Positions 1 through 7,834 are shown, counted from the first letter of the stretch. The stretch is DNA of 64,000 nucleotides from Bog-473 sp963840245 (GCA_963840245.1 CAWIYI010000010.1:3866-67865), one strand, 5' to 3'. Translations and numbers: made by a program. Notes: a model not told the origin generated them from the sequence alone.

Positions 1-33
1 GAGTTTCGGGGCAGCAGATCGGACGCACCGACG

Positions 34-528
34 GTGACGAGCGCCACCGAGGACCTCACCGCATTCTTCGACCTGATCGACTACCCGTACTACGTGGTCA
101 CCGTCCGGTCGCCCGATGCCGATATGAGCGGCTGCCTGGCCGGGTTCGTCACCCAGTGCAGCATCGACCCCCCGAACTTCCTCGTCTGCATCTCCAAGGT
201 GAACCACACCCTCGCCGTAGCCGAGCACTCGCCCGGAATGGGCCTGCATCTCCTCGGGGAGGACCAGGTCGATCTGGCCCGGCTCTTCGGTGAGGAGACA
301 GGTGATGTGGTCGACAAGTTCGCCTGGCTCGACTGGCGGCTCGGCTCTAGCGGCGCACCGCTCTTGGTGGATGCGGCGGTGACCATGGAAGGCCAGGTCC
401 TCGGCCACTTTTCGGTCGGCGATCACGAGGCGTTCCTCATTCGAGCGGTGCGCGCTGTCGCTGGCGCGCACGCTGGCTTGCTCAGCCTTCGGGGTGCTCC
501 GCCGCTGCACCCCGGCCACCCGGCCTGA
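34..528 (+). CDS. Flavin reductase-like (FMN-binding split barrel) protein
   Basis: The 164-residue protein resembles flavin reductase-like domain proteins, which bind FMN in a split-barrel fold and either pass reduced flavin to a partner or act as small oxidoreductases. The N-terminal half carries the family signature: a YYVVTV strand, then SGCLAGFVTQCSIDPPNFLV (residues about 32-51), the usual flavin-contacting stretch, and a later LGEDQVDLARLFGE segment. The start is GTG; it lies only 33 bases into the window, so the promoter may be partly outside. The substrate cannot be read from the sequence. The next gene is convergent. The family call is good; the specific reaction is unknown. Confidence 0.75.
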   Translation: MTSATEDLTAFFDLIDYPYYVVTVRSPDADMSGCLAGFVTQCSIDPPNFLVCISKVNHTLAVAEHSPGMGLHLLGEDQVDLARLFGEETGDVVDKFAWLDWRLGSSGAPLLVDAAVTMEGQVLGHFSVGDHEAFLIRAVRAVAGAHAGLLSLRGAPPLHPGHPA

Positions 529-596
529 CGCCCTTCTGTTGGGCACTGGGCATCGCAGGCCGGCCCGACCAGATGAACCGGAGCCGACCTCATGAA

Positions 597-1043
597 TCAG
601 CCGGGCGATCCGTCGAAGGCCGAGGGCTGCACGAGACTCATCATGTTGCCGGAGTCGTCTCGCAGCGTGGCCTCGATGCCATAGGGACGCTCGGCTGGTT
701 GAGAGAGGAACGTCACCCCCTGGGCGAGCAGTTCGGAGTACGTCCGCTGGCAGTCGTCGGTTGCCATCACTCCGATCCCCATGGAACCTCCGGCGACCAG
801 CTCGCGCAGTTGCGCGGCCGCCTCCGGTGAACGACCCATGTCGCAGGACGACAAAATGATCTGCAGGTCGGGCTGGTCTTTCGGACCGACGGTGAGCCAG
901 CGAAATCCCGCTCCGGCACCTTCGAACTCCTCCCCCATCGTGATGTCGAAGCGCACCTCGAATCCCAACTTCTCGGTGTAGAAGGCCTTGGCGGAGTCTT
1001 GGTCCAGGACAAAGACGCTTGTGTGGGACATACGAGTGATCAT
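597..1043 (-). CDS. VOC superfamily protein (glyoxalase/bleomycin-resistance fold)
   Basis: A 148-residue single-domain VOC protein. It opens with the typical SVFVLDQDSAKAFYTEKLGF strand-helix module and closes with GIEATLRDDSGNMMSLVQP, the usual second metal-side module (D.GN followed by a hydrophobic strand). VOC proteins bind a divalent metal and act as lyases, isomerases, dioxygenases or resistance proteins; no substrate can be assigned. I chose ATG at 1043 because a -10-like TACCCT (1055-1050, minus strand) sits six bases upstream, the leaderless arrangement seen throughout the window; longer readings upstream are compositionally unlike protein. An AraC-type regulator lies just upstream on the same strand. 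Confidence 0.8.
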   Translation of the reverse strand: MITRMSHTSVFVLDQDSAKAFYTEKLGFEVRFDITMGEEFEGAGAGFRWLTVGPKDQPDLQIILSSCDMGRSPEAAAQLRELVAGGSMGIGVMATDDCQRTYSELLAQGVTFLSQPAERPYGIEATLRDDSGNMMSLVQPSAFDGSPG

Positions 1044-1049
1044 GTCGTC

Positions 1050-1055
1050 AGGGTA
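1050..1055 (-). promoter_or_regulatory. -10 box for the VOC gene (leaderless start)
   Basis: TACCCT on the minus strand followed by GACGAC and then ATG at 1043. A short palindrome-like AAGCG..CGCTT lies about 15 bases further upstream and could be a regulator site. No convincing -35 is visible. Confidence 0.5.
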
Positions 1056-1102
1056 CGGCGCACAACGCAAGCGTTCGCTTCTCCGAGATTGCGGACTTGT
1101 CG

Positions 1103-1540
1103 TCAGCCGGATCCCGAGCCGTCCGGTCCGGGCACCGATCCACGCGGGCGGGGCCGGCCCCAGTCCATGAGGAAGCATCCCGGTATGGGCGGAGGACCAC
1201 CCCGGGCTGCCGACGCCCGCTGGAATGCGCTCGGCGACATGCCGACCAGCTCGGAGAACCGGGAGCTGAACGAGCCCAAGCTGGAGAACCCCACGAGCAT
1301 GCACACCTCGGTCACGGTCAGGTTGGCGGAACGGAGGAGGTCCTTCGCTCGCTCGACGCGGCGCCGGGTCAGGTAGTTGGCGGGCGTCTCGCCGTAGGCG
1401 TCCTTGAACGCTCGGGCGAAATGGAACTTCGAGAACCCCGCCTCCGCCGCCATCTCATCGAGATCCAGTGGATCGTCGAAGCGCAGGTCCATCAGATCCC
1501 GCGCGCCGCGCAGATGGGCAATCCGCTCGCCGTCGCTCAC
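1103..1540 (-). CDS. AraC family transcriptional regulator (DNA-binding domain only)
   Basis: This is essentially a stand-alone AraC/XylS DNA-binding domain with two helix-turn-helix units. The first is in DLDEMAAEAGFSKFHFARAF, the second in TVTEVCMLVGFSSLGSFSSRF, followed by the conserved G.SPS.FQR end. There is no recognisable effector domain, as in other short AraC members that often regulate an adjacent VOC or small enzyme gene. The reading frame could extend to a TTG at 1579, but that segment is part of a perfect 15-bp hairpin. I therefore prefer GTG at 1540, which gives the usual SDGERIAHLRGARDLMD beginning. The likely target is the neighbouring VOC gene (inference). Confidence 0.8.
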   Translation of the reverse strand: MSDGERIAHLRGARDLMDLRFDDPLDLDEMAAEAGFSKFHFARAFKDAYGETPANYLTRRRVERAKDLLRSANLTVTEVCMLVGFSSLGSFSSRFSELVGMSPSAFQRASAARGGPPPIPGCFLMDWGRPRPRGSVPGPDGSGSG

Positions 1541-1553
1541 CAGCAGGCACGGT

Positions 1554-1593
1554 ACCGCCCCGGTGCGTCGGGGGGTCAACGCACCGGGGCGGT
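1554..1593 (-). terminator. Perfect 15-bp hairpin downstream of the alpha/beta hydrolase gene
   Basis: ACCGCCCCGGTGCGT (1554-1568) and its exact reverse complement (1579-1593) enclose a 10-base loop. It begins 20 bases past the hydrolase stop on the minus strand. There is no T-tract, so this is an actinobacterial-style stem terminator candidate; it could also attenuate the AraC gene. Confidence 0.6.
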
Positions 1594-1612
1594 GGGACGT
1601 CAGCGCCCCGAA

Positions 1613-2515
1613 TCAGGGATGAGACGCCCAGAAGTCACGCAACAGCGGCACGAGATCGGCCGCCTGCTCATCGGGCCAGAGGAGCTTGGCATCGGGCACC
1701 AGGACGACGCGCTCGACTCCGGGGATCATCGCAGCCAAGCGCTCCGCCCATGACGGCTCGAAGAACGGATCACTCGTACCCCAGGCCACCTGGGCGGGCG
1801 CATGCAGCTCGGCGAGCAACGGCTCGACCGCGATCAGCTCAGTGGCTGACGACGCCGTGAGGAAACGCTCGAGGCCCTTCCCCTGATCGGGGACGAAGGG
1901 TCCGAGATAGCTCGCCAGGAGATCGTCGGAAAGCCGTTCGGGGTACGCGTAGACCATGCCGAACCCGGCTTCGGAACGGGCCAACTCGGGCTCGCCGGCC
2001 ATTGCGGCCACCATCGGGCCGAACTCGCCCGCCTCGGCGAGCGCGACGAACGGTTTGAACGACTCGGGCGGGAAGTTCTCGTGCACGTCGCAATTGGTGA
2101 GCGTCAGCGTGCGTATCCGCTCGGGATGACGGGCGGCGAAGACCTGAGCCACGGCACCTCCAGTGTCATTGGCCACCACGTCGACCTGGGCCAACCCGAG
2201 CCGCTCACACAGTTCGTCGAGCATGGCGGCCAGACCGTTGAGGGAGAGGTCGGCGGTCCGCGGGTCGGGGACGGGGGTCGCTCCGTGCGCCGGGAGATCG
2301 GGAGCGATGCAGCGCCGCACGTCGGCGACGTCCCAGATGACGTTGCGCCAGATATCGGCGTTGACGAGCACGCCGTGGACGAACAGTGCAGCGGTGTCGC
2401 CTTCGCCGTGATCGACGAAGGCCACGTCGCCCTGACCGAGGTTGATGGTCCGGCGGGGCAGAAGTGTGCCCGCCGGAACGGTGTTTGCAGTGTCTGTCTT
2501 CGTTGGAGGGGTCAT
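1613..2515 (-). CDS. Alpha/beta hydrolase, haloalkane dehalogenase/epoxide hydrolase-like
   Basis: A 300-residue alpha/beta hydrolase. An oxyanion-hole region FVHGVLVN is followed by the nucleophile elbow VVANDTGGAVAQ, where the nucleophile position is Asp rather than Ser. That is the arrangement of haloalkane dehalogenases and epoxide hydrolases. A second acid is plausible in WGTSDPFFEPSWAE. The histidine expected near the end (usually in a GH.. motif) is not there; the region reads PDAKLLWPDEQ, so the catalytic triad looks incomplete or rearranged. I chose ATG at 2515 because TAAAGT lies seven bases upstream, with TTTACA 17 bases before that. It is divergent from a TetR gene across a palindromic operator, so TetR control is likely. 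Confidence 0.78.
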   Translation of the reverse strand: MTPPTKTDTANTVPAGTLLPRRTINLGQGDVAFVDHGEGDTAALFVHGVLVNADIWRNVIWDVADVRRCIAPDLPAHGATPVPDPRTADLSLNGLAAMLDELCERLGLAQVDVVANDTGGAVAQVFAARHPERIRTLTLTNCDVHENFPPESFKPFVALAEAGEFGPMVAAMAGEPELARSEAGFGMVYAYPERLSDDLLASYLGPFVPDQGKGLERFLTASSATELIAVEPLLAELHAPAQVAWGTSDPFFEPSWAERLAAMIPGVERVVLVPDAKLLWPDEQAADLVPLLRDFWASHP

Positions 2516-2523
2516 GCTGTATA

Positions 2524-2552
2524 CTTTACATACCAACTGTCTGTTTGTAAAG
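2524..2552. promoter_or_regulatory. Palindromic operator and divergent promoter between TetR and hydrolase genes
   Basis: CTTTACA (2524-2530) and TGTAAAG (2546-2552) form an exact inverted repeat 15 bases apart. On the minus strand this supplies TTTACA (2551-2546), a 17-base spacer and TAAAGT (2528-2523), then seven bases to ATG 2515. The symmetry also gives a TTTACA-17-TAAAGA pair on the plus strand. A second plus-strand -10 candidate is TAGGAT (2560-2565), six bases before GTG 2572. A TetR dimer here would block both directions. Confidence 0.65.
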
Positions 2553-2571
2553 ACCCAGTTAGGATTTCCCC

Positions 2572-3156
2572 GTGCCCACCCAGGCAGAACGCACCGAGGC
2601 CACCCGTGGTCGTCTCATCACCACGGCGCGGCGGCTCTTTGCGGAGCGGGGATTCGCCGCCACCTCCACCGAGGAGATCCTGAGCGAGGCCGCTGTCAGC
2701 CGGGGGGCGCTCTACCACCACTTCCCGAGCAAGACCGACCTGTTCCAGGCGACCTTCGAACAGGTCGAGGACGAGCTCACCGAACGGGTCCTGCAGGGGG
2801 CGTCCGTCGGGGGCGAAACCGATCCGATCCGAATCCTCCAATTGGGGTTCGACGCGTTCTTGGAACAGTGCGTCAATCCGGAGGTGCAGCGGATCGTGAT
2901 GCTCGACGGCCCGACCGTCCTCGGCTGGGATCTCTGGCACGAGCTCGACGAGCGCTACGGCTTCGGCACGATCAAGGCCGTGCTGACGGTGGCGGCCGAC
3001 ATCGGCCGAATCGAACCGTCGACGGTGGAACCACTTGCACACCTCCTTCTCGGCGCCATCATGCAGGCCGGCATGGTCGTGGCACGTGCCGAGGACCCCC
3101 TGCTCGCCAGGAAGGCGATGACCGAGAGCTTCGCCCGGATCGTCTCGGGTCTCTGA
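2572..3156 (+). CDS. TetR/AcrR family transcriptional regulator
   Basis: A 194-residue repressor with the standard TetR N-terminal DNA-binding domain. The family pattern LITTARRLFAERGFAATSTE is followed by the recognition-helix region VSRGALYHHFPSKTDLFQA (residues about 43-61). The remaining 130 residues form the helical ligand-binding domain, which is too variable to predict a ligand. GTG at 2572 is preceded six bases upstream by TAGGAT, so the transcript is probably leaderless. The palindrome in the divergent intergenic region is the obvious operator. It probably regulates itself and the alpha/beta hydrolase (inference from position). Confidence 0.9.
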   Translation: MPTQAERTEATRGRLITTARRLFAERGFAATSTEEILSEAAVSRGALYHHFPSKTDLFQATFEQVEDELTERVLQGASVGGETDPIRILQLGFDAFLEQCVNPEVQRIVMLDGPTVLGWDLWHELDERYGFGTIKAVLTVAADIGRIEPSTVEPLAHLLLGAIMQAGMVVARAEDPLLARKAMTESFARIVSGL

Positions 3157-3183
3157 GCCTCGCCGCCCGCCGTCGCGCATCAG

Positions 3184-3202
3184 CCCCCGGACGCCGGAGG
3201 GG
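3184..3202. terminator. GC hairpin between convergent genes
   Basis: CCCCCGG and CCGGAGGGG around an ACG loop form a compact imperfect stem between the convergent TetR and thioesterase genes. No T-run follows. Confidence 0.4.
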
Positions 3203-3214
3203 ACCGGCAGGACG

Positions 3215-3671
3215 TCAAGCGCGGTCGGCGGTCGCGGCCGTCTCAGCCACCCAGCCCGGCAGACGCGCCGGGCGGCCGTGGCCGTCGATGCACCCGTGCA
3301 CGGTCACCGCGGTCGCCCGCGCCCGGCCGTCGACCGCCAGCAGGTAGGCGATTTGGAACGTGGCACCGCGGACGGCGCCGACGCGCAGCATCACGTCCAC
3401 CTCGTCGTCGAAGTGCAACGGTTTGAGATACTGGACCGAGACCTCGAGCACGGGGAATTCCCGGGCTTCTCCCTGCGTCACCGCCGCGCACCGCGTCGTA
3501 CGGGTGCCCGATGGCGCGGAGGTACTCCACCCGCGCCTCCTCCAGGTACGGCAGGTACGCCGCGTGGTGGACGACACCCATGGCGTCGGTCTCGGCGAAT
3601 CGTGTCCGCAGCCGGTGCGTGAACGCGTAGTCGGCCGGGTCGCGGGAGGGATCCAGGGACGTGCGGGCCAC
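3215..3671 (-). pseudogene. YbgC-like acyl-CoA thioesterase, frameshifted
   Basis: A possible separate start is GTG at 3671 (giving ARTSLDPSRDPADYAF), with GGAG about 13 bases upstream. The first half (ETDAMGVVHHAAYLPYLEEA through GHPYDAVR) is in the frame of the upstream thioesterase. The second half (EFPVLEVSVQYLKPLHFDDE to WVAETAATADRA, ending at 3215) is in another frame. One base added within 3481-3500 (a GGCGG stretch) would restore a normal protein of about 150 residues, so an indel error is more likely than true decay. Confidence 0.65.
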
Positions 3672-4418
3672 GATCCGCCGGCTACTCCCCCGTCGTCGCG
3701 ACCGAGGGGCCGACCCTTCGCCGGCGTCGAAGGACCGGCGGCGGCCCGAGGCCATGCGGTTCACCCGGTCCTGATTGAAGATGGCGAACTCGCCCTCGGC
3801 CTCGACCGTGACGACACCACCCTGCACGATGCGGCCCTTGCTGAAGATGCGGCGATCAGTGACCTCGGTCACCCATCCCTCGAACACGGCTTCCTCGTTG
3901 GTCAGGGTGGGCCGCAGGTAGCGCAGGGCCAGCGAGACGGTCGGGCCCACCGAGCCCTCGATCGCGTTGGCCGCCGTCAGGATGATGTCGAACGCGGCGG
4001 CGAGCACCGCCCCGTGCACGCAACCCGGTGCCCCCTCGTAGGTGACGTCGAAGACGCCGCGGCCGAGCGCCCTGGGGGGCTCGAAGTCGAGCACGACCGG
4101 CAGCGCCACCGGGTTGAACGGCCCGACGACCACGTCGTACGGCATGGCGCCGCCGAGCGGCACGTCCTTCGGCGGACCGTCGTCGGCGGGCGGGATGAAC
4201 CGGGGCAGGGGATCCGCCGGCAGATGCGTCTCGAGCTCGTCGGCGAGCGCAGCCAGCCGGGCTGTCAGGCGGGTGGTCTCGGCGGCCGGCGGCGACGCGC
4301 TGACCGACAGTCGGATCAGGCGGCGCAGGACGTCAGCGAGGTCACGCGCCTCGTGCTCGCGGTCCCGGAGCCCGGGGTGGTCCTGGAATGACGTCGGCCT
4401 GGGGTCGGGCGTCAACAC
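3243..4418 (-). CDS. Tandem hotdog thioesterase reading frame (PaaI-like domain plus start of a second thioesterase)
   Basis: Residues 1 to about 225 form a PaaI-like acyl-CoA thioesterase: the motif GAPGCVHGAVLAAAFDIIL (about 129-147) matches the catalytic hotdog helix region, and SLALRYLRPT is the following strand. Without a stop the frame runs through a basic linker into a second hotdog of the YbgC/4-hydroxybenzoyl-CoA thioesterase type: TRFAETDAMGVVHHAAYLPY, with the Asp and His typical of that active site. That second domain is broken by a frameshift near 3490. The start is GTG, seven bases after TACTCT. Either two genes are fused in frame or an indel removed the stop between them. Confidence 0.7.
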   Translation of the reverse strand: MLTPDPRPTSFQDHPGLRDREHEARDLADVLRRLIRLSVSASPPAAETTRLTARLAALADELETHLPADPLPRFIPPADDGPPKDVPLGGAMPYDVVVGPFNPVALPVVLDFEPPRALGRGVFDVTYEGAPGCVHGAVLAAAFDIILTAANAIEGSVGPTVSLALRYLRPTLTNEEAVFEGWVTEVTDRRIFSKGRIVQGGVVTVEAEGEFAIFNQDRVNRMASGRRRSFDAGEGSAPRSRRRGSSRRIVARTSLDPSRDPADYAFTHRLRTRFAETDAMGVVHHAAYLPYLEEARVEYLRAIGHPYDAVRGGDAGRSPGIPRARGLGPVSQTVALRRRGGRDAARRRRPRCHVPNRLPAGGRRPGAGDRGDRARVHRRPRPPGASAGLGG

Positions 4419-4504
4419 GGCGCGAAGAGTACTGCCAGGCCTCGGCCCGACGACATTCCGGGACCGACGCGACCGTTCTCAGATCGGGCGCCGCTCGGCG
4501 CTCG

Positions 4505-4510
4505 TATCAT
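4505..4510 (+). promoter_or_regulatory. -10 box TATCAT for the DUF3151 gene
   Basis: TATCAT followed by GGCTCGG and GTG at 4518. The ATG at 4509 overlaps this box and would place the start codon inside the promoter, so it is unlikely to be used. Confidence 0.55.
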
Positions 4511-4517
4511 GGCTCGG

Positions 4518-5018
4518 GTGACCCCCGAGCACGCAGTCCAGTTCACCTCCGGGAGCCCCGAGACCGTTCTCGACCCGCTCGACCCGGAGCTGACCGCCGC
4601 GCTCGACGCGGCCCGGTCCCTCCCTCCGGACCGCCGTCGAGAGGCGGTGGCGGCCGTGGCGGCCCGGGATCCTCACTGCCTCCAGGCGTGGGCGGAACTG
4701 GCCGAGATGGCCGACGACCCCATCGATCGCTACGCCTTCGCCCGCGTGGGCTACCACCGCGGGCTCGACGCGCTGCGGGCCGCGGGCTGGCGCGGCTCGG
4801 GCTACGTGCGATGGCGCCACGAGCCCAATCGCGGTTTCCTCCGGTCGCTGCACATGCTGCAGCTGGCGGCGGGCGCCATCGGAGAGGTCGACGAGGAGCA
4901 ACGCTGCGACCTCTTCCTGCGCCAGCTCGACCCCGAATGGGGATCGCGCGTCGGAGTAGACGACATCGTTGGTCAACCGCCTGAGCAACAAGAGTTGCCG
5001 GTCTCGTGCAGCCGGTGA
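4518..5018 (+). CDS. DUF3151 family protein
   Basis: This belongs to a conserved actinobacterial family of unknown function. The recognisable core is AWAELAEMADDPIDRYAFAR, then VGYHRGLDALRAAGWRGSGY and HEPNRGFLRSLHMLQLAAGA, ending with FLRQLDP. The helical repeat-like organisation and YAFARVGYHRGLD resemble TPR-type packing, but no biochemical role is known to me. The C-terminal 25 residues after FLRQLDP look unconserved. GTG 4518 is chosen over ATG 4509 because of the -10 box position. A MarR-ABC exporter operon follows. Confidence 0.8.
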   Translation: MTPEHAVQFTSGSPETVLDPLDPELTAALDAARSLPPDRRREAVAAVAARDPHCLQAWAELAEMADDPIDRYAFARVGYHRGLDALRAAGWRGSGYVRWRHEPNRGFLRSLHMLQLAAGAIGEVDEEQRCDLFLRQLDPEWGSRVGVDDIVGQPPEQQELPVSCSR

Positions 5019-5131
5019 AGAGCACCGTGATGTTCTCGGTGACGGCCACCAGCCCCCTTTGGTCCCTGATCCGGCGCCAGGGTATGCGAACCCCGTGCGC
5101 CTCTGGCAGGGCCCAGGGGTCCGCCGTACGT

Positions 5132-5148
5132 AGTTAGGCTCTCTAACT
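5132..5148. promoter_or_regulatory. MarR-type operator
   Basis: AGTTAG (5132-5137), five bases, then CTAACT (5143-5148): a perfect inverted repeat just upstream of the -10 box TATGAT (5150-5155). The half-site TTAG/CTAA is common in MarR-family operators. Its position between the -35 and -10 regions would make it an effective autorepression site for the MarR-ABC operon. Confidence 0.65.
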
Positions 5149-5162
5149 GTATGATGGTCGAA

Positions 5163-5732
5163 GTGTCTGTCACCTCACCCCCTTCCTCTGACGCGGCATC
5201 CCGCGGCAAGGCCGGCGCCCGCGCCGGGTCGAAGACGACCGCCCCACCCCCCGTGCTGGGGACCTACGGCCGTGTCGCGGCCTGGCTGTCGAAGCGGGTG
5301 GAGGTCGCGTTGGCCCAGGTGGAGCTGACTCTCCCCCAGTACCGGGTGCTGGGAATTCTGGCCGAGGGCTCGGCGGCGGCCTCGGGCCTGGCCGACCGCC
5401 TGGCCGTGCGTCGGCCTTCCATCACGGCCCTGATCGACGGCCTGGTGGCCCGGGGCTTCGTCGACCGCCGCCAAGAGGACGCCGACCGCCGGCGGGTGGA
5501 GCTCCGCCTGACGCCGGAGGGCGCCAGCACGCTGGCCCGGGCGGACGCGGCCGTGGACGAGTACCTCGTGGCCATCGCCGGCCACCTGCCCGACAAGGAC
5601 GAGGCCATGGCCCTGCGCTCGCTCGAGCTCTGGGCACGGGCGATGACGGAGTCACGCCAGGGCCCGCGTCAGGCCGCCCAGGAGCCCGCCGCCACCTCAC
5701 CGGCACCAGCACCACGAGGCACGCAGCGATGA
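5163..5732 (+). CDS. MarR family transcriptional regulator of an ABC exporter operon
   Basis: A winged-helix MarR protein of about 189 residues. After a disordered Ala/Ser/Thr-rich leader comes the dimer helix, then LTLPQYRVLGILAEGSAAAS, the recognition-helix region LADRLAVRRPSITALIDGLV, and the wing motif ARGFVDRRQEDADRRRVELR, ending with a C-terminal dimer helix. GTG 5163 is preferred over ATG 5151 because TATGAT (5150-5155) ends seven bases before it; ATG 5151 lies inside that box. The stop overlaps the ABC start in ATGA. By analogy with many MarR-ABC pairs, it probably senses a compound pumped by the transporter (inference). Confidence 0.88.
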   Translation: MSVTSPPSSDAASRGKAGARAGSKTTAPPPVLGTYGRVAAWLSKRVEVALAQVELTLPQYRVLGILAEGSAAASGLADRLAVRRPSITALIDGLVARGFVDRRQEDADRRRVELRLTPEGASTLARADAAVDEYLVAIAGHLPDKDEAMALRSLELWARAMTESRQGPRQAAQEPAATSPAPAPRGTQR

Positions 5733-7834
5733 GCAAGACCGAAGACAGGCTCGAGGGGGCGCCCGTCGGGGTGCAGACCGCCGGCAACGGTCCCGGCGCG
5801 CCCGGGGCGGTGGACACCCCCGACGTCGAGACCGAGGACGGGGTACGCCGTCTGCCACTGGCGGCCTACGTCCCGATGGGGGTCACCAGCCGCTACGAGG
5901 CCCCCACCGCGACCGTCGACCCGGACCGCTCCAAGGGGTGGATCAAGCGGGCGACACCCATCGTCATGGCGCACAAGCTGGCGTGGTTCAGCGCGCTCAT
6001 CTTCTCGTTCCTCGGGTTGATCATTCAGGTGTGGATCCCCAAGATCCTCCAGAACGGCATCACCAACTCGCTCATCAACAAGACGCAGCCGCTGCACAAT
6101 TACGTGGAGTTGATCGCCGTGCTGGCGTTGTTCACGGGGCTCTTCGGCTACATCTCGCGCACCAATCTCTTCAAGGTCGCGTACGCGATCGAGTTCGACC
6201 TGCGCAACATCCTCTACGAGCACTTCACGCGGATGTCGTTCCCCTTCTACGACCGGGTGCAGTCGGGTCAGCTGATCTCGCGGGCCAACTCGGACATCCG
6301 CTCGGTGCAGATGTACCTGACGTTCGCGCCCATGATCCTGGTGCAGTGCTCCATCGCGCTGGTGGCCTTCGGCTTCATGCTCTCCATCAGCGTGCCGCTG
6401 GCCTTTGTGGCCATGGCGGCGATGCCCTTCATCTATCTCGTCGGCGTCAAGATGCGGAAGTCGCTCTTCCCCGTGTCGTGGATCATCCAGTCCCGCCTGG
6501 CCGAGGTGGCCACCGTGGTGGACGAGAACGTGAACGGCGTGCGGGTCGTCCGCAGCTTCGCCGCCGAGCAGCAGCAGCTCCGCCAGCTGGCGACGGCGGC
6601 CGACCGGGTCCAGTGGGGCTACATCAAGGACGCCGACCTGCGCGCCCGCTTCGCTCCGCTGGTGCAGAACCTCTCCCAGGTCGGCCTGGTCTTCGTCCTC
6701 CTGGTGGGCGGGTGGATGGTCATCCACTCGGGCCTGCCGGTTGCGTCCATCGTCTCGTTCAACCTGTACCTGATCATGATGCAGGCCCCCTTCATGATGC
6801 TGGGGATGCTCATCATGATGGGCCAGCGCGCCTCGGCGTCGGCCGAGCGGATCTACGAGATCCTCGACGAGCAGCCGACGATCGTCGACCGCCCCGACGC
6901 CGTCGACCTCGTCAACTGCCAGGGCGACGTCGAGTTCGACGATGTCACCTTCTCCTACGCGGCGGACAGCCTCCTGTCGAAGCCAGGTGACGAGAACGAC
7001 GGGCGCCGGGACATCCTGAGCCACCTGAACCTGCACCTCCACCCCGGCGAGACGGTGGCGCTCGTGGGGCGCACCGGCAGCGGCAAGTCGAGCGTCGCCC
7101 GTGTCCTGGCCCGCTTCTACGACGCCACCGGCGGCACGGTCCGGGTGGACGGCCACGACGTGCGGGACCTCACTCTCACCAGCCTGCGCGGCAACATCGG
7201 CGTCGTCCTCGACGAGCCGTTCCTCTTCTCCGTGTCCATCCGGGACAACATCGCCTACGGCCGGCCCGACGCCTCCATGGAGGAGATCATGGCCGCGGCC
7301 GAGGCCGCCGGCGCGTCCGAGTTCATCAACCATCTGGCCGACGGGTACGAGACGGTGGTCGGCGAGCGCGGCTACACGCTCTCGGGCGGCCAACGCCAGC
7401 GGATCGCCATCGCCCGTGCGCTGCTGGTGAACCCGCCCATCCTCATCCTCGACGACGCCACCAGCGCCATCGACGTGAAGGTGGAGCAGGGCATCCACTC
7501 GGCGCTGCGCGTCCTCATGGAGGGGCGCACGACGCTGATCATCGCCCACCGCCTCTCGACCATCAGCCTGGCCGACCGGGTCGTGCTGCTCGACGGCGGC
7601 CAGATCGTCGCTGACGGGACCCACGCCGAGCTCCTGCGGACGACGCCGCTCTACTCCGAGGTGCTGGCGCAGGCGGCCAGCGAGGAGGACTTGGCCGAGG
7701 AGGCCGCGGCCGGGGCCGAGGACCTGGGCCTCGACGACGACGTCCTCGAGCCCGAGGGCGTGGCCCTTGCCCCCGAGGACGGGCTTCTCGAGACCGACGA
7801 TGAGGTGCTCGAGCCCGAGAAGGGTGCGATCTGA
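5729..7834 (+). CDS. ABC exporter half-transporter, degenerate-site subunit
   Basis: A 701-residue type IV ABC exporter half: six membrane helices (about residues 85-370) then a nucleotide-binding domain. Walker A is GRTGSGKS (447-454), the signature LSGGQ (551-555) is canonical, and the H-loop is in IIAHRLST. Two catalytic positions deviate. Walker B reads LILDDATSAID with Asp576 where the catalytic Glu should be, and the Q-loop reads VVLDEPFLF with Asp495 in place of Gln. This is the non-catalytic half of a heterodimer such as TM287/288 or BmrCD. An acidic tail of about 50 residues follows. The stop overlaps the next start (TGATG), so the two subunits are translationally coupled. Confidence 0.93.
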   Translation: MSKTEDRLEGAPVGVQTAGNGPGAPGAVDTPDVETEDGVRRLPLAAYVPMGVTSRYEAPTATVDPDRSKGWIKRATPIVMAHKLAWFSALIFSFLGLIIQVWIPKILQNGITNSLINKTQPLHNYVELIAVLALFTGLFGYISRTNLFKVAYAIEFDLRNILYEHFTRMSFPFYDRVQSGQLISRANSDIRSVQMYLTFAPMILVQCSIALVAFGFMLSISVPLAFVAMAAMPFIYLVGVKMRKSLFPVSWIIQSRLAEVATVVDENVNGVRVVRSFAAEQQQLRQLATAADRVQWGYIKDADLRARFAPLVQNLSQVGLVFVLLVGGWMVIHSGLPVASIVSFNLYLIMMQAPFMMLGMLIMMGQRASASAERIYEILDEQPTIVDRPDAVDLVNCQGDVEFDDVTFSYAADSLLSKPGDENDGRRDILSHLNLHLHPGETVALVGRTGSGKSSVARVLARFYDATGGTVRVDGHDVRDLTLTSLRGNIGVVLDEPFLFSVSIRDNIAYGRPDASMEEIMAAAEAAGASEFINHLADGYETVVGERGYTLSGGQRQRIAIARALLVNPPILILDDATSAIDVKVEQGIHSALRVLMEGRTTLIIAHRLSTISLADRVVLLDGGQIVADGTHAELLRTTPLYSEVLAQAASEEDLAEEAAAGAEDLGLDDDVLEPEGVALAPEDGLLETDDEVLEPEKGAI

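Noticed and set aside
4509..4517. ATG 4509 as start of the DUF3151 gene
   Set aside because: It overlaps the TATCAT -10 box; GTG 4518 fits the leaderless spacing used elsewhere.
5151..5162. ATG 5151 as start of the MarR gene
   Set aside because: It lies inside the TATGAT box; GTG 5163 is seven bases downstream and in frame.
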